A stretch of DNA of 64,000 nucleotides from Craterostigma plantagineum (taxonomy: Eukaryota; Streptophyta; Magnoliopsida; Lamiales; Linderniaceae). The notes under the pieces are model-generated. The model had not been told where the DNA came from. It saw only the letters and a program-made list of their open reading frames with translations, and ran no database searches. The position numbers and the translations under genes were made by a program. The stretch spans positions 372,001 through 436,000 of the forward strand of contig JAPQWV010000360.1 of assembly GCA_027422505.1 (NCBI GenBank), given 5' to 3'. Below, piece after piece: positions 33,986 to 45,240 of the stretch (the stretch's first letter is position 1; each line of letters opens with the position of its first letter).

Positions 33986-34765
33986 TGATGCGGACCGAAA
34001 AATCGACCCTAGCATCAACAGTGCACTGGAAGGTATCGGTCCGTCGCCGTTTCGAGTTCATCGCCTTCATCTTCAATTGATCCCTGAAATACCACGAAAA
34101 AGAGGAGCTAAAGGGCGCCGTTTCGGCGACGCCCCTCCGACGCTCAAGTCAGATATTCAATCATCAAAGTCTAAAAGCGTATAAAATAAGATAAAGCGAT
34201 AAATAAAAAGAGAGCGTAGATCGATCGTGGAGCTATGAGAAAATACATCCGTGGATCCTTCGCGTGAGATGTCGAGTTTTAAAAGAGAGTGCCATATGTG
34301 AGAGGAGATATTAAGGTGGTATCGAACATGAGAGGTGAAATCCAAATGATAAAAGAGTTATAAATGAGAGAGATGGGATGAGAATGATAGAACTGTCGTA
34401 GTTCTAGAATGGGACGGTTGTGATAAAGTGAAGTGATTCTCTTTTCCTAACGTACCTTTGCCTTTCTTATATATATAATATAGTTGAGGACTTGAGGCAT
34501 CCCACGTTGGAATTAGTGGGTTTGGTAACCACCCATGATGATGAGTTGTCCACGTTGAGGGCCATGATGGTTAGTTATTTTGGGGTCGTCTTTTACCGTT
34601 TGGTCACGAACAAAGCTCTCGAGCAGCCTTCATCCCGAGCGCGACTTCAACTCCTCGGCCGGTCTTTCTTCGGGCTTCATCTCGAGAGATCTTTTCCGCG
34701 GGAAGATATACCCGCCCTATTTCAGTCAAACTCGAATATTTGACCGATAAAATACGGGGATAACA
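33986..34765 (-). repeat. 5' LTR of the Tat element
   Basis: 780 bp, TGATGCGGACCG...GATAACA on the plus strand, nearly identical to 18169-18948 with roughly 15 differences counted by eye including two or three single-base indels. The target duplication GTAAT follows at 34766-34770. Confidence 0.93.
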
Positions 34766-34770
34766 GTAAT

Positions 34771-34806
34771 AAAACCGGAGCTTGGACTTGTTTTACTCGA
34801 TGCATT
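34771..34806 (-). pseudogene. CONSTANS-like pseudogene, 5' part of the split exon
   Basis: The minus strand reads NASSKTSPSSGF in the same frame as ITESCNG across the retrotransposon (the GTAAT duplication counted once). The acceptor GCTCATTGCAG ends at 34807. This makes a 202-nt exon interrupted after 36 nt. It shows that the retrotransposon landed in an exon, not an intron. Confidence 0.65.
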
Positions 34807-36308
34807 CTGCAATGAGCACTACCTATGCAAGCAGCTAGATACTCAAGGTAATCACAAAAAATCTCATGTTACCTCATTAAAAGGAATCATGTCCTTGTGG
34901 GTCGATTATTTGAGTAATTCGCCGTAGCTCTTTACATCGTAAATTGTCTCATTTAAGCCGAATTGGAACTGTTGAGGGCTCGAGTCCTCTTGATCCCTAG
35001 AGTGTCCTAATTGAAGTTTCATATATGCAGAAATCTATTACTAAAATGGTAAATCTTGAGCAACGAATCGATTCGATTTCACAAAATCAGGGCGAAAATT
35101 GGGTTAGGGTTAAGATTTTCTCAGACCTTTGGGCCCGTGTTCTTCCACATCAGATTGCTGCTCTTGCTGTTGATCTGAGCCTCCGTGGACTGACTCATCA
35201 GTAAAGGGGTATTCTGCTGCTGCTGCTCCACCTTAAGCGCGTGGTTCTCATCCACATCCTCGCCGCACATTCCCCCATCTGCTGCCACGTGGCACCGTCT
35301 CCCTCGTCCTCCAGCATCTCCATAATTTACTTCACGATTCACCCCTTCTGCCTCCCACACAGGGATGGAGCGCCCTTGCTCTCGCTGTACTTCACCGGAC
35401 CGCCGCCGCAAGGGACCGTTAGCAGATCTCCCCAAGCGTCCAATGGCGTCGATTCGTCCCGCAGGTCTCTCGTAGCTCTCCCTAGACACCTTTTGAAGTC
35501 AAGTAGCCCGCGTCTACCCGATCGGTTTGCCGCCCGTCACAGCCGTTCACTGTCGCCCGTCGCCACCCAACACCACCACTCACACCACATATCTGCCCAA
35601 ACGGCACCTCGCAGCAGGCCTGGCAGCCGAGCAACCTGTAGATCTGACTCGTGAGGAAGCATAATCTTTAAGACAAACAACAAATAGAGTAAGATCGCAA
35701 ACCTGGTCATCCAATCAGATCGAACAATCCGAATAAACACCCTGCAATCGCTTGTGAAGAGGACTTTGTGAACTGACTCAACATCATTCAGAATTTTCGA
35801 TTGTGATACGCCCATCATTTGCTTCGACGAATCAAAGAAAGCAAAGATGTAGGGAGATTCACTCGCGATTTCTCGTCTGGCGGTGCTTGAGATGGTCGAG
35901 ATGTGAGGAAGGCGATCGCAAGGGATTATGAGATTCTTCGTAGAGATCTCTTCTCCATTTTCAGTTGGAATTCGAGTGTTGGTTTCTTTTTTTTTTATGT
36001 TAACTGTTTGAATTGGGAACGTGAACGAACATGATTAATGGATATATTTACAGTTATTGCTTTTTTCAGACGTGGGTTAGTTTTCTGTATTTCAAGAAAT
36101 TATTTTTCTTCTAATAATGAAAAGTGAGGATCGAAATGTGGTTTTAAAAAAATAATATTTTATTACAACTAATAGGGAGAGAACATGTGGCACCCTATAA
36201 GGCCTCCTACATTTCTATTTATATGTATAAGATAAGATAAGATTGACAACCAAATTAAATTCTAATTCACACTTTGTGGTTGGTTTCATTAAACTTTCCA
36301 CAGGCTCT
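34807..36308 (-). other. Host-like region, possible upstream exons of the CCT gene
   Basis: A minus-strand open frame (35489-35127) ends QSTEAQINSKSSNLMWKNTG then PK at a possible donor AAAG|GTCTGAG. Splicing to the acceptor at 34807 would keep the frame. Further upstream, MMGVSQSKILNDVESVHKVL at 35818 could be a first exon. Neither shows a B-box or another domain I recognise, and the region is open on the plus strand too. Treat them as candidates only. Confidence 0.25.
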
Positions 36309-36311
36309 TTA

Positions 36312-36724
36312 GAGCATTTCCAACCGAGAAACTCGCTCTCAAACCCAAACACATTTCTCAATTCAAAATGCAATAATTCCAACTATTGAACTCATTCTCA
36401 AACTCAAAATGTCTATTTTCGAAACATTAACTTCCACGCCAACTTTTACACATTTTCAGTACTACCAACATAATTAATTTTTTAATATCATATTACATCT
36501 AAAAAAAATATCTAGTATATTTCTATAATTTTTTAAAAAACTCTCTAATTATGACTTTAAATGCAATTACTAAATTAAGAACTCATATTACGTGTTCAAA
36601 CGCATCTATGCTTTTAGACCAACTATCCAACCGAAAAACTCATTCTCAAACTAAAACTCATTCCCAAACTTAAAATGCTGTAATTTTCTATAAATTAGGT
36701 TTTTGAGTTCCCTTGGAGATGCTC
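36312..36724. mobile_element. Tourist-like MITE, 413 bp, TTA target duplication
   Basis: The left end is GAGCATTTCCAACCGAGAAA; the right end reverse-complemented is GAGCATCTCCAAGGGAACTC. TTA stands on both sides (36309-36311 and 36725-36727), as in PIF/Harbinger elements. The phrase CTCATTCTCAAACTCAAAA repeats inside. A further GATTGGAGATGGTCTTA at about 36818 suggests a second, overlapping copy end. Confidence 0.75.
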
Positions 36725-36727
36725 TTA

Positions 36728-38189
36728 GTGGAGGAGAGAGAAAGTGCAAAACCCATTTTGAGGTTGTTTTCTAATGCGGTTGGAGTGATTTTATGATTTT
36801 TTTTAGTTTTCAGTATGATTGGAGATGGTCTTATAAAAGACTTTAGATAAATATGCATTGCAAGACAAATATGCAAAACATTGATGGGTAGAAAAAACCA
36901 GCGGAGATCCGTTGGATGAAAGGGAAAAGCAAGTGTCACCAAAAAGCACAGGTGGCGTTGGGTTCTGAGACCTAAGATTCAAACTTGCCCTTCGGGCAAG
37001 CAAGCTTGGCGTATTGAGATTGGGCCAATTGAGCAAAATCTAGGATGATGAAAATCAAATTTAGCTGTGCTAGGCCCATATTCAACAGTGTTCGATCTTA
37101 GCGCGAGTGATCGAGGGTCGGGATTTGATGATCACAGTTTAAACGAGGGTCGTTTGATCTGGCACGAGATAGAATCAATGGCTCAAACTAAAACTTATTG
37201 AAACGTGTTAGGCTTTTTAAAAGTTAAAATGTCCTTCTACTATAGGAACAACCTTACACTCTAAGAATTCACCGAGATTCCAGAGTACAACTAGAAGAAA
37301 AATATTTCTCGAACAAACTTAAAAGGAGTACACTTAAATCCTATCGGCTAAACTTTATTTCACTTAACTCCCCGTGTGAGAAAAAAATATCAGTTAAGGA
37401 CCAAATCCAAACTGTACTTTCATTTAAGGACCCAATCACATGTAAATACATTTTTACCCCTGAATATGTTTCTTTAAAACTTTAAAATTAAAATCAGCAT
37501 TCCATCGATCGAAGGACAAAATAATAAATAGAAATGAAATCAACGTCGAATTCGGCGTCGCCGTTATTGCCCAGCTCAGACGGTGGTCGAAATTGGTGTC
37601 TACGTCCTCCACGTAAGTTGCTCTGGCATACACGTCTCAGGTAAGTTTCTACTTTTGTTTGTCTAGTCACCTTTCGCTCACGATGATGCAATCGAAGAAG
37701 CAGGTGTCAAGGAGTTGAGTGTGGTAGGCCGTTTAGCTGCTGAGAAGACGCCGGTGAGCACTGAAATCCAGTGACGGTTCCTTCCCTACCAGAAAAGTTT
37801 TAAAATTGATTATGCCTGTACTGAGGTAATTTTGGCTTGCAGACTGACATGTGTAAATGATGTGAAATTAGTATGACTGAAAACGAGGTACTTGGATGAA
37901 ACTCCCAAATTTTGTGTTTCTAATCGTGTATCAAATCAATGTATATTGTGTACCTTTACATGTCTGGTTATAGTGGCATGTTTATTTATCTTAATGTATC
38001 ATTTCATGTATCATTAGGGTACCATAATTCTGTATGTATTGTACAGTTTTCATCTCTGTTTGCTGAATTATTTGTAGGAGTAAACAAGCATGTTGTCTAC
38101 TAGTGTAGTTCATAGGGGCTCGCTTTTGAGCTGTGTTCTTACAAGCAGAATACACACTTATTATTGATCAATGAAGCAACAATGCTTGT
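36728..38189. other. Spacer, no clear gene
   Basis: Around 37320-37460 there is a TTAAGGACC/TTTAAGGACCC phrase like the ends of the small TIR elements near 880 and 14200, so a further relic may be present. Around 37540-37800 GC rises and a donor-like CAG|GTAAGT occurs (about 37638), but no supportable exon was found on either strand. Confidence 0.35.
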
Positions 38190-38542
38190 TGACATTAGGT
38201 CCTCAGATTATCAACTCTAAGATCCTAGACTCGAATTCATTAGTTTTCAATTAGAATTGTTTGAATTTAGCTCACGATCGATAACTTACTCTTACGCTCC
38301 TGAGAGAGAATTTCGGTTAGTGAGAAATGATTCTGATTTTCTCTCTCTAGAATTAGATTTGCAAGTCCTTCGGATTAATTCAATAATTTTTTCTCCCAAG
38401 CACAAATGTGTATATTAGTATTTATACCAAACAAACTTGGTATAAGTACAAGTTAGTTCTAAATTAAGGACAAATACAATAAAAGCCCAAATTACGAAGA
38501 CAACTAATAAACTCAAAGCACAATTACAAAGTGTATTCTACA
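38190..38542 (-). repeat. 3' LTR of the large Copia element
   Basis: It runs from TGACATTAGGTCCTCAG to GTATTCTACA; the right LTR starts TGTTAGGTCCTCAG, so this copy has a small insertion at its edge. The polypurine tract (plus strand TTCCCCCCTTT) follows directly. Confidence 0.85.
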
Positions 38543-39495
38543 TTCCCCCCTTTGTGCTTGATTGCCCTTCTGCACTATCTGTCCTTGTCCGGCGTAGAAT
38601 GACTTGCGCAAGCCCAGCGCATGCTCGTACTTTCTGATAATGTTCCTCATCTCCATCCGCTCTTCTATGGCTTCGAGGATTCTTGTCAGAAGTGGTTGTT
38701 CTCCCACAAATTGGCGATCGGACCATCTTGTCTCTTCATTGATTTCTTCCAATCTTGTTTTGATGTTCCGCCTGGTTGCCTTGAGCGTCCCGTCGTAGAA
38801 TTTGTTGACCGCAGTCCTTAGCATCAACCTAATCTTGTTGGCAATTGAATTGTGGTAGGTGATTCCTAAGACTGGGCCTAAGTAGATATGACTGTTGGGA
38901 AGCCCTTCGACCTCTGGTTCTTTCAAGCGCGGAGCAGTCATGTTGACCTTCTTCATGTTGCTCTCCAGAGCCATATGAAGGTCGTCGTGTGCGGCATAGT
39001 ACTTGACCTGGCGCACCATGAGTCTGTAGATTCCGTCAAGTCCTTCCTTCTTGATGAAGCCTTGAGGATGTCTATACTTCTCTACATGCAGATGGTAGAG
39101 ATTGTAGATCTCTTCGGCTGGAAGGTATGGCAGATCGCTCTCTGTTAGCTCTTCTCGAGTTCTATCTATCGGCTCGATGACATAGATTGGAGTTGGAAAT
39201 GTATCTTTTGAGCGGTGGACTCCAACAGTTGGCAAATTGGAGATAAATCCTTGAAGTGACTCCTCACCTAACTTTTAGGAGTGACTCCTAACCTAACTTT
39301 TATGGAATCCCCAGTCTCCGATCAGGTCCAAGTTGGGTTAGCATGTAGAGGTAGTTCATCCTCTTTTGCTGTTCCCAGTGAGAGATACCTCTGAGCTTGA
39401 ACTCGTTCAACTTCTTACAATTGTCCGGTGACCTCCATATTTGCTGACGAACTTCTTCTAGAAATGGGATCTCTATCCTTATGTTATCCCATGGC
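38513..39495 (-). pseudogene. Unrecognised ORF next to the Copia 3' LTR
   Basis: A 240-codon frame (39235-38513) starts MPTVGVHRSKDTFPTPIYVI and contains LPYLPAEEIYNLYHLHVEKY, MVRQVKYYAAHDDLHMALES and EERMEMRNIIRKYEHALGLR. It is hydrophilic and rich in Arg and Glu, with probable helices and no membrane segment. It overlaps the LTR start by about 30 nt. Upstream on the same strand (39490-39300) a further coding-like stretch reads WDNIRIEIPFLEEVRQQIWR and KRMNYLYMLTQLGPDRRLG before a stop. It is in the position of the extra or env-like ORF of some Copia elements. I do not recognise the family. Confidence 0.55.
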
Positions 39496-39552
39496 GTGTC
39501 GACTCAAATGGTCCCTGGACTCAATCTCGGAGGAATGTCTGCTCGTTAGCGA

Positions 39553-41973
39553 TGATAAACGTATCGTAATACGTTTATTGTAGCAATTATTTGGGATATA
39601 ATAGAGTATTCTCCTTTGTTTCTCGCTTTTATATGCTCTATTTATACTTATTTGCACATTGTAGGACCTTAGGAAGGCTATCGGACGAAAAGGAGCGTAA
39701 ACGGGGCCCAAATAGACAAGTTATGAAGCTGCAGTAGAGTGTCACGACCGTGACAATATTGCACCAGGCTGTGACAAGAGGCAGAAAAGGAAGCCAAACG
39801 ATGCAGAGTATAGTCACGGCCGTGAAGCTCGCCTGAATAGTAGCAACAGTCTAAAAAGTTTATATCTTTGAATCTAATCCTTGGATTGAGAATCCCTTTG
39901 GTCAGAGTCAAGATTGGAGAGTCTTCTATATATGGTTAAACTTTCAGGTCAATCGGACATCGATCCCAGTGTTTTAAAAAGCGTTTTGTAGCGCGAAACG
40001 TAGCGCGCGATCGCGTGTTCTCCCGTAAAAACGCGTCGTCGCGTGTTAAATTTAGCGTTTTATTTTTTTTTTTGGTTTTTTTTCGTTAGCGACGGATAAT
40101 CCGTCGCACCAACTGTTTCTTCTTTAATATTTCTGTAGCGATGGATTTCCTCGGTAGAATAAAACATCTTATTTATGATAAAAATACGTTATATAGTGAC
40201 GGATTTCCTGGGAATAATAAAAGCTTGTCAGAGTCCAATTTTTTTTTTTTGAATAATGACAGAGTCCACGTTAGGTCGGACCAACCAATTTATTTTTTTC
40301 TGTAATATTATATGACTTCTACCAAATAATTAAAAATCTTTATTTGAGTAATTTATATGATAAAAATACATAAGCATATCCATTTTATTCCTTATTTCAT
40401 GACGATCATAACGGCATACATATCATATATTTTTGATATCAATATAATTTCGATAGTTATAAGAATAATTTAAGGCTTATTTTAATGGACTGGTTGTAAA
40501 TTGAAAAGGAATGATTTTATAAGATATGGGCTATTTTACTGTTGGGATTATATACTTTTAATATATCATTTATAGATATTTAAATTTAGATTTTAATCAA
40601 TTATTTATTCCTTATTTCTATTTCATTGAACTTTAGAGAAAAATTGATTATTTAGTCTATAACTACAATAACGACATAAAAAGTACCATATTTATATTTA
40701 TTATATTTATACATAATTTTATATATTATATCTAGCTTATCCGAAATACTCACGCAATGCGCTACGCTATTTACGCTATACGCTACCGACCCTAAAACGC
40801 GACATATTGCGCTTTGCGCTTTTTAAAACATTGATCGATCCCTCCATCTGAGAGAAATACGAAACTGTCGCAAGGCTGTTGAAAGGATCACGGCCGTGAC
40901 ACTACTTCACGAGGCCGTGACGCACGACAATGAGCTCATTTTGTGCCCAAATAGTGTCACGGCCGTGAAGGCCCATGTCCCAGGCCGTGAAGGTGTCGAA
41001 TTTCACTATAAAAGCCCCAATTTGACTCAGAAAAGGGGAGACCGATCACAACTCAACCTTAATCCATCAGAGACGAAAAGAGATGCCAAGAAGGGAGAAT
41101 TCCACTCGTGAAGCGTAAGAGATGGATCAACGACGAAATCACGCCGAACTGAACGAGGAACGAAGATTCGTCCACGATACCATCTCAGATCCATCAGTAC
41201 ATCAAGATCATGAGTCTTCCTTCCCTATTTTCTATTTCCTTCGTTGTTTTCCCATTAATTATGAGCAGCTAAATCCCTTATGTGTTTGGGATTAGATGCT
41301 AGGTCGAATCGTATTTAATGCATATGTTTATCGTGACTCGTGTGCTCGACTATTTATCTATCTATGAATTGTTTCTTCGCTTTAATATGTCTATGTATTA
41401 AAGTGAATGTTTAGAAATCGTTTAGGGCGACAACTAAATAATGATTAGGCCGTTCGTAGAAGATATGATTCGAGTATAGGGCGAAAGCAAATACTCGATC
41501 CTCGCCTTTAGTAATTATTGAATTTTAGATCTCCGTAAGCGTTTAGGGCGACGGCAAATTCGTGAATGGGTAGGAAATTACTGCGACTTAGTCTTAACGA
41601 CGTAGGGACGATATTTAATTATCTTTGTCGATAATACCTAGCGGGATTCGAATCCCAAGCACATCTTTATCATCTGAAAGTACTCTCATCAGTTTAGGCG
41701 TATTCTCTTAGTCTCTCGTTGATTTAGTACTGATCTGTTAGGATAATTCGTAGTATAGAAAAATCTGCGCACTTCAATTAGGCTAGATATCGAGTCGATA
41801 GGTTATTACTAGTAATCAGTCCGTTCCTCGTGTTCAATACTCATTTACTCACTTTACTACACTACAAACGATAGGTCCACTGCCTATCGCACGTCGGTGA
41901 TAGTAATTAGGTATTCGTTTTAATTATTACTTGTCACACATGCACATTATATTAGCACACCGCGTGTCGATCA
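39553..41973 (+). repeat. Athila 5' LTR, carrying a hAT-type insertion
   Basis: It matches 43698-45240 from TAGCAATTATTTGGGATATA to GCGTGTCGATCA, apart from an 875-bp insertion (element plus duplication). About 1.55 kb without it. A CACGGCCGTGA palindrome repeats several times (39727-40990). Confidence 0.88.
39967..40833. mobile_element. hAT-type non-autonomous element, 867 bp, perfect 8-bp TSD
   Basis: The ends are CAGTGTTTTAAAAAGCG (left) and CAATGTTTTAAAAAGCG (right, reverse complement). The duplication ATCGATCC lies at 39959-39966 and 40834-40841. The other Athila LTR lacks it (44080-44120 runs straight through), which confirms the insertion. The subterminal zones are rich in GCGC/TAGCG motifs; the centre is AT-rich and non-coding. 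Confidence 0.92.
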
Positions 41974-41978
41974 AGTTT

Positions 41979-41996
41979 TTGGCGCCGTTGCCGGGG
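41979..41996 (+). other. Athila primer-binding site
   Basis: TTGGCGCCGTTGCCGGGG, five bases after the 5' LTR, as expected for priming by an Asp-type tRNA. Confidence 0.85.
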
Positions 41997-42177
41997 AGTA
42001 GATTGATATTAGGAACAACGTAGTTCGGTACTTTAGCCATTTTTATTTGACGTTTTATTTGCTTTTTGCTAGTTGCATTATTTGATCTTTTAGTCATTAG
42101 TATCTTCATTATTTCTTTTACGTATCGATTTGTTCTTCGTTGATTTCTCTATTTGCGTCTATTGACGATACAATTCA

Positions 42178-43697
42178 ATGGTGAATGACCCGAAGCCATC
42201 CATCGGGTCCTATTGTTGAAGGAGATCCTTCGAACGCATGTTACGAACAGATACGTTTTCGAAGCAACGACAAGTAACTCGCAAGAACCTTTAGTCAGTT
42301 ACTCAGACAGCTATCAAGAGTCGGCAGAAAATTTCCGAGAGGAGTCATCCGTAGATAGACCAGAGACTGAAAGGAGAATGGCGAACCATAGAGTGCCCGT
42401 TCATCAGGTTCCAGAGGAGGAGCGATCGTTGCAAGATTTGCTCAAGAACGCCGCGCTAGGCAGCACGTAGTCGGCGATCGTTATTCCGCCAGTCGAGAAC
42501 AACAACTTCGAGCTGAAGCATTCTTTGTTTCAGATGATATTCCAGACGGCCCAGTTTGAAGGGAATCCAGACGACGATCCCTACTCATACCTGAAGGCCT
42601 TTCTGACGGTGACCGACACCATCAAGATCAATGCTGTCTCGGGTGACACAATTAAGTTGATGCTGTTCCCATTCTCGCTCAAGTTCAGGGCGAATGACTG
42701 GTCGGAAATGTTGCCGCCCAGATCGATTACGACTTGGGAAGAGATGCGAGCCGCCTTTGTTGGCCACTACTTCCCACTGTCGAAGGTTCTAAGGTTGAAT
42801 ATGGAGATCTCCCTTTTCCACCAGAAGGATTCAGAAAAGCTTTACGAGGTGTGGGAGCGATACAAGGCGCTACTGAAGAAGTGCCCTCAGCACGGAATGC
42901 CGAAGGCAGCCCGGATCAACTGATTTCATGAGGGGCTCAATGATCAGACCGTTTATATTTTAGATGGAGCCACATGAGGAGGGCTCGTGAAGCTCAGTGC
43001 GACCCAGGCTTGGAACCTGGTCGAGGACTACTCGAAGAACAGCTTCATGAGGGGCAATACGAGCATGAAGTCGCATAGCGTGTTCGTAGTGAGCGAAAAG
43101 ACAACCACAAATGCCAAATTCGAGGCGCTCTAGCAACAAATCGCGGTGACGAACTCTCAGCTGCAGACAGTGATCGGCGCAGTACTTCCAAATCCGGGCA
43201 GACACTGCCGGTGAACGCCGTGGCGACCACCGCACTGACGCAGCATATACCTTACATACCATTGTGTGGAATCTGCGACGCAGCCCACGAGATGTCTGAA
43301 TGCCAACTCGGGCGGCTCTTAGAGCATGTAGATTTCATGGGCAATTACTAAGGCGGCCAGTGGAGTTACCGGCCTCGAGCGCATCCCAACTTGGCGTACG
43401 GGAATCAGAACCACGAGGGGCAAGGACCGCCGGGATTTCAGACTAGACCATCCAGTTTCCAAAACAGGGCGGCACGACAGTATCAGAATGCACCCGCGGG
43501 AGGATCGAACGATATGAAGGAGATGAAGGACATGATGAAGACGCTTCTCATGAACTTCAGCAGCACCACTGCGGCCCACGAGAGTCGAATGACGAAGATG
43601 GAGTAGTACATGGAAGCAAACGACGTACGTGCCCAAAACACAGATGCCTCGCTCAAGAAGCTGAAGCAACAGGTGGGCCAGTTGGAGAGCTGCAAGC
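42178..43697 (+). pseudogene. Athila Gag remnant
   Basis: The first frame (42213-42470) ends DLLKNAALGST at a TAG, after which the frame continues with FELKHSLFQMIFQTAQFEGN, WEEMRAAFVGHYFPLSK and ERYKALLKKCPQHGMP, the retrotransposon gag core. Stops follow at 42921-42923 and later (FHEGLNDQ, LVEDYSKNSFMRGN). A CGICDAAHEMSEC motif near 43265 is a zinc knuckle with one residue fewer than CX2CX4HX4C. At least four in-frame stops show that it is dead. It runs straight into the 3' LTR. Confidence 0.8.
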
Positions 43698-45240
43698 ACT
43701 ACAGTTATAATGCTTTTGTTGTAGCAATTATTTGGGATATAATAGAGTATTCTCCTTTGTTTCTCGCTTTTATATGCTCTATTTAGACTTATTTGCACAT
43801 TGTAGGACATAGGAACGATATCGGGCCAAAAGGAGCGAAAACGAGGCAGAACGGACAAGTTATGAAGCTGTAGTAGAGTGTCACGGCTATAACAATATTG
43901 CACAAGGCCGTCACAAGAGGCAGAAAAGGAGCCAAGCGATGCAGAGTATAGTCACGGCCGTGAAGCCCGCCTGAAAAGTAGCAACGGACTAAAAAATTAA
44001 TATCTCTGAATCTAGACCACGGATTGAGAATCCCTTTTGTCAAAATCAAAATTGGAGAGTCTTCTATATATGGTTAAAATTTCAGGTCAATCGGACTATC
44101 GTTACCCCTCCATCTGAGAGAAATACAAAACTCACAAGGCTGTTGAAAGGGTCACAGCCGTGACACTACTGCACGAGGCCGTGACGCACGACAGTGAGCT
44201 CATTTTGTGCCCAGACAGTGTCACGGCCGTGAAGGCCCATGCCCCAGGCCGTGAATGTGTCGAATTTCACTATAAAAGCCCAAATTCGACTCAGAAAAAG
44301 GGGAGACCGATCAGAACTCAACCCTAATCCAACAGAGATGAAAAGAGATGCCAAGAGCGGAGAATTCCACTCGTGAAGCGTAAGAGACGGATCAACGGCG
44401 AAATCGCCTTGAATTGAACGAGGAACGAAGATTGATCCACGATACCATCTCAGATCCATCAGTACATCAAGATCATGAGTATTCCTTCCTTGTTTTCTAT
44501 TTCCTTCGTTGTTTTTCCGTTAATTATGAGTAGCTAAATCTTTATGTGTTTGGGGGTAGATGAACGCTAGGTCGAATCATATTTAAGACATATGTTTATC
44601 ACGACTCATGTGCTTGACTATTTATCTATCTATGAATTGTTTCTTTGCTTTAATATGTCTATTTGTTAAAGTGAATGTTTGGAAAATCGTTTAGGGCGAC
44701 AACTAAATAACGATTAGGCCATTCGTAGAATAACGATAAGTATAGGGCGAAAGCAAATACGCGATCCTCACCTTTAGAAATTATTGAATTTTAGATCCCC
44801 GTAAGCGTTTAGGGCGACAACAAATTCATGAACGGGTAGGAAATTACTGTGACTAAGTCTTAACCACGTAGGGATGATATTTCATTGTCTTAGTCGATTA
44901 TACCTAGCGGGATTCGAATTCCAAGCACATCTTTATCATCTGAAAGTACTCTCACCAGTTTAGGCATATTCTCTTAGTCTCTCGTTGATTTAGAAGTGAT
45001 CTGTTAGGATAACTCGTAGTATAGAAAAATATGCACACTTCAATTAGGCTAGATATCGAGTCGATAGGTTATTATTAGTAATCACTCCATTCCTCGTGTT
45101 CGATACTCGTTTACTCACTTTACTGCACTACAAATGATAGGTCCACTGCCTATCGCACGTCGGTGATAGTAATTAGGTATTCGTCTTAATTATTACTTGT
45201 CACACTTGCACATTATATTAGCACAGCCGCGTGTCGATCA
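43698..45240 (+). repeat. Athila 3' LTR
   Basis: Similarity to the 5' LTR is clear from 43721; the first about 23 bases (TGCAAGCACTACAGTTATAA) are diverged. It ends GCCGCGTGTCGATCA. No polypurine tract is visible before it, in keeping with an internal deletion that ran to the LTR edge. Confidence 0.8.

Larger units (their letters stand above)
18169..34765 (-). mobile_element. Tat-lineage Gypsy LTR retrotransposon, 16.6 kb, composite
   Basis: It has two 780-bp LTRs (TG...CA) differing at roughly 15 positions by eye, and the target duplication GTAAT at 18164-18168 and 34766-34770. PBS and gag lie at the right, so it is transcribed leftwards. The order on the minus strand is gag, protease, RT, RNase H, a second (archaeal-type) RNase H and integrase, then opposite-strand genes, an internal divergent LTR and the 3' LTR. 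Dual RNase H and antisense genes between pol and the 3' LTR are features of the Tat branch (Ogre, Retand). Every reading frame carries at least one lesion. It lies inside an exon of the CONSTANS-like pseudogene. Confidence 0.93.
39553..45240 (+). mobile_element. Internally deleted Athila-type Gypsy element, nested in Copia
   Basis: 5' LTR 39553-41973, PBS 41979-41996, a gag remnant, then directly the 3' LTR (about 43698-45240). Protease, RT, RNase H and integrase are missing. The PBS TTGGCGCCGTTGCCGGGG and the Gag core mark the Athila group. The flanks share TGTCYGCTCGTTAGCRA (39536-39552 and 45241-45257) rather than a 5-bp duplication. It interrupts a minus-strand Copia reading frame. Confidence 0.85.

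Noticed and set aside
35241..35654. 137-codon plus-strand frame, His/Ser/Pro-rich
   Set aside because: Low complexity, opposite to the likelier host-gene strand, with no start context or domain.
39720..40990. Repeated CACGGCCGTGA palindromes considered as regulatory operators
   Set aside because: They recur in both Athila LTRs as ordinary LTR sequence; no evidence for binding.
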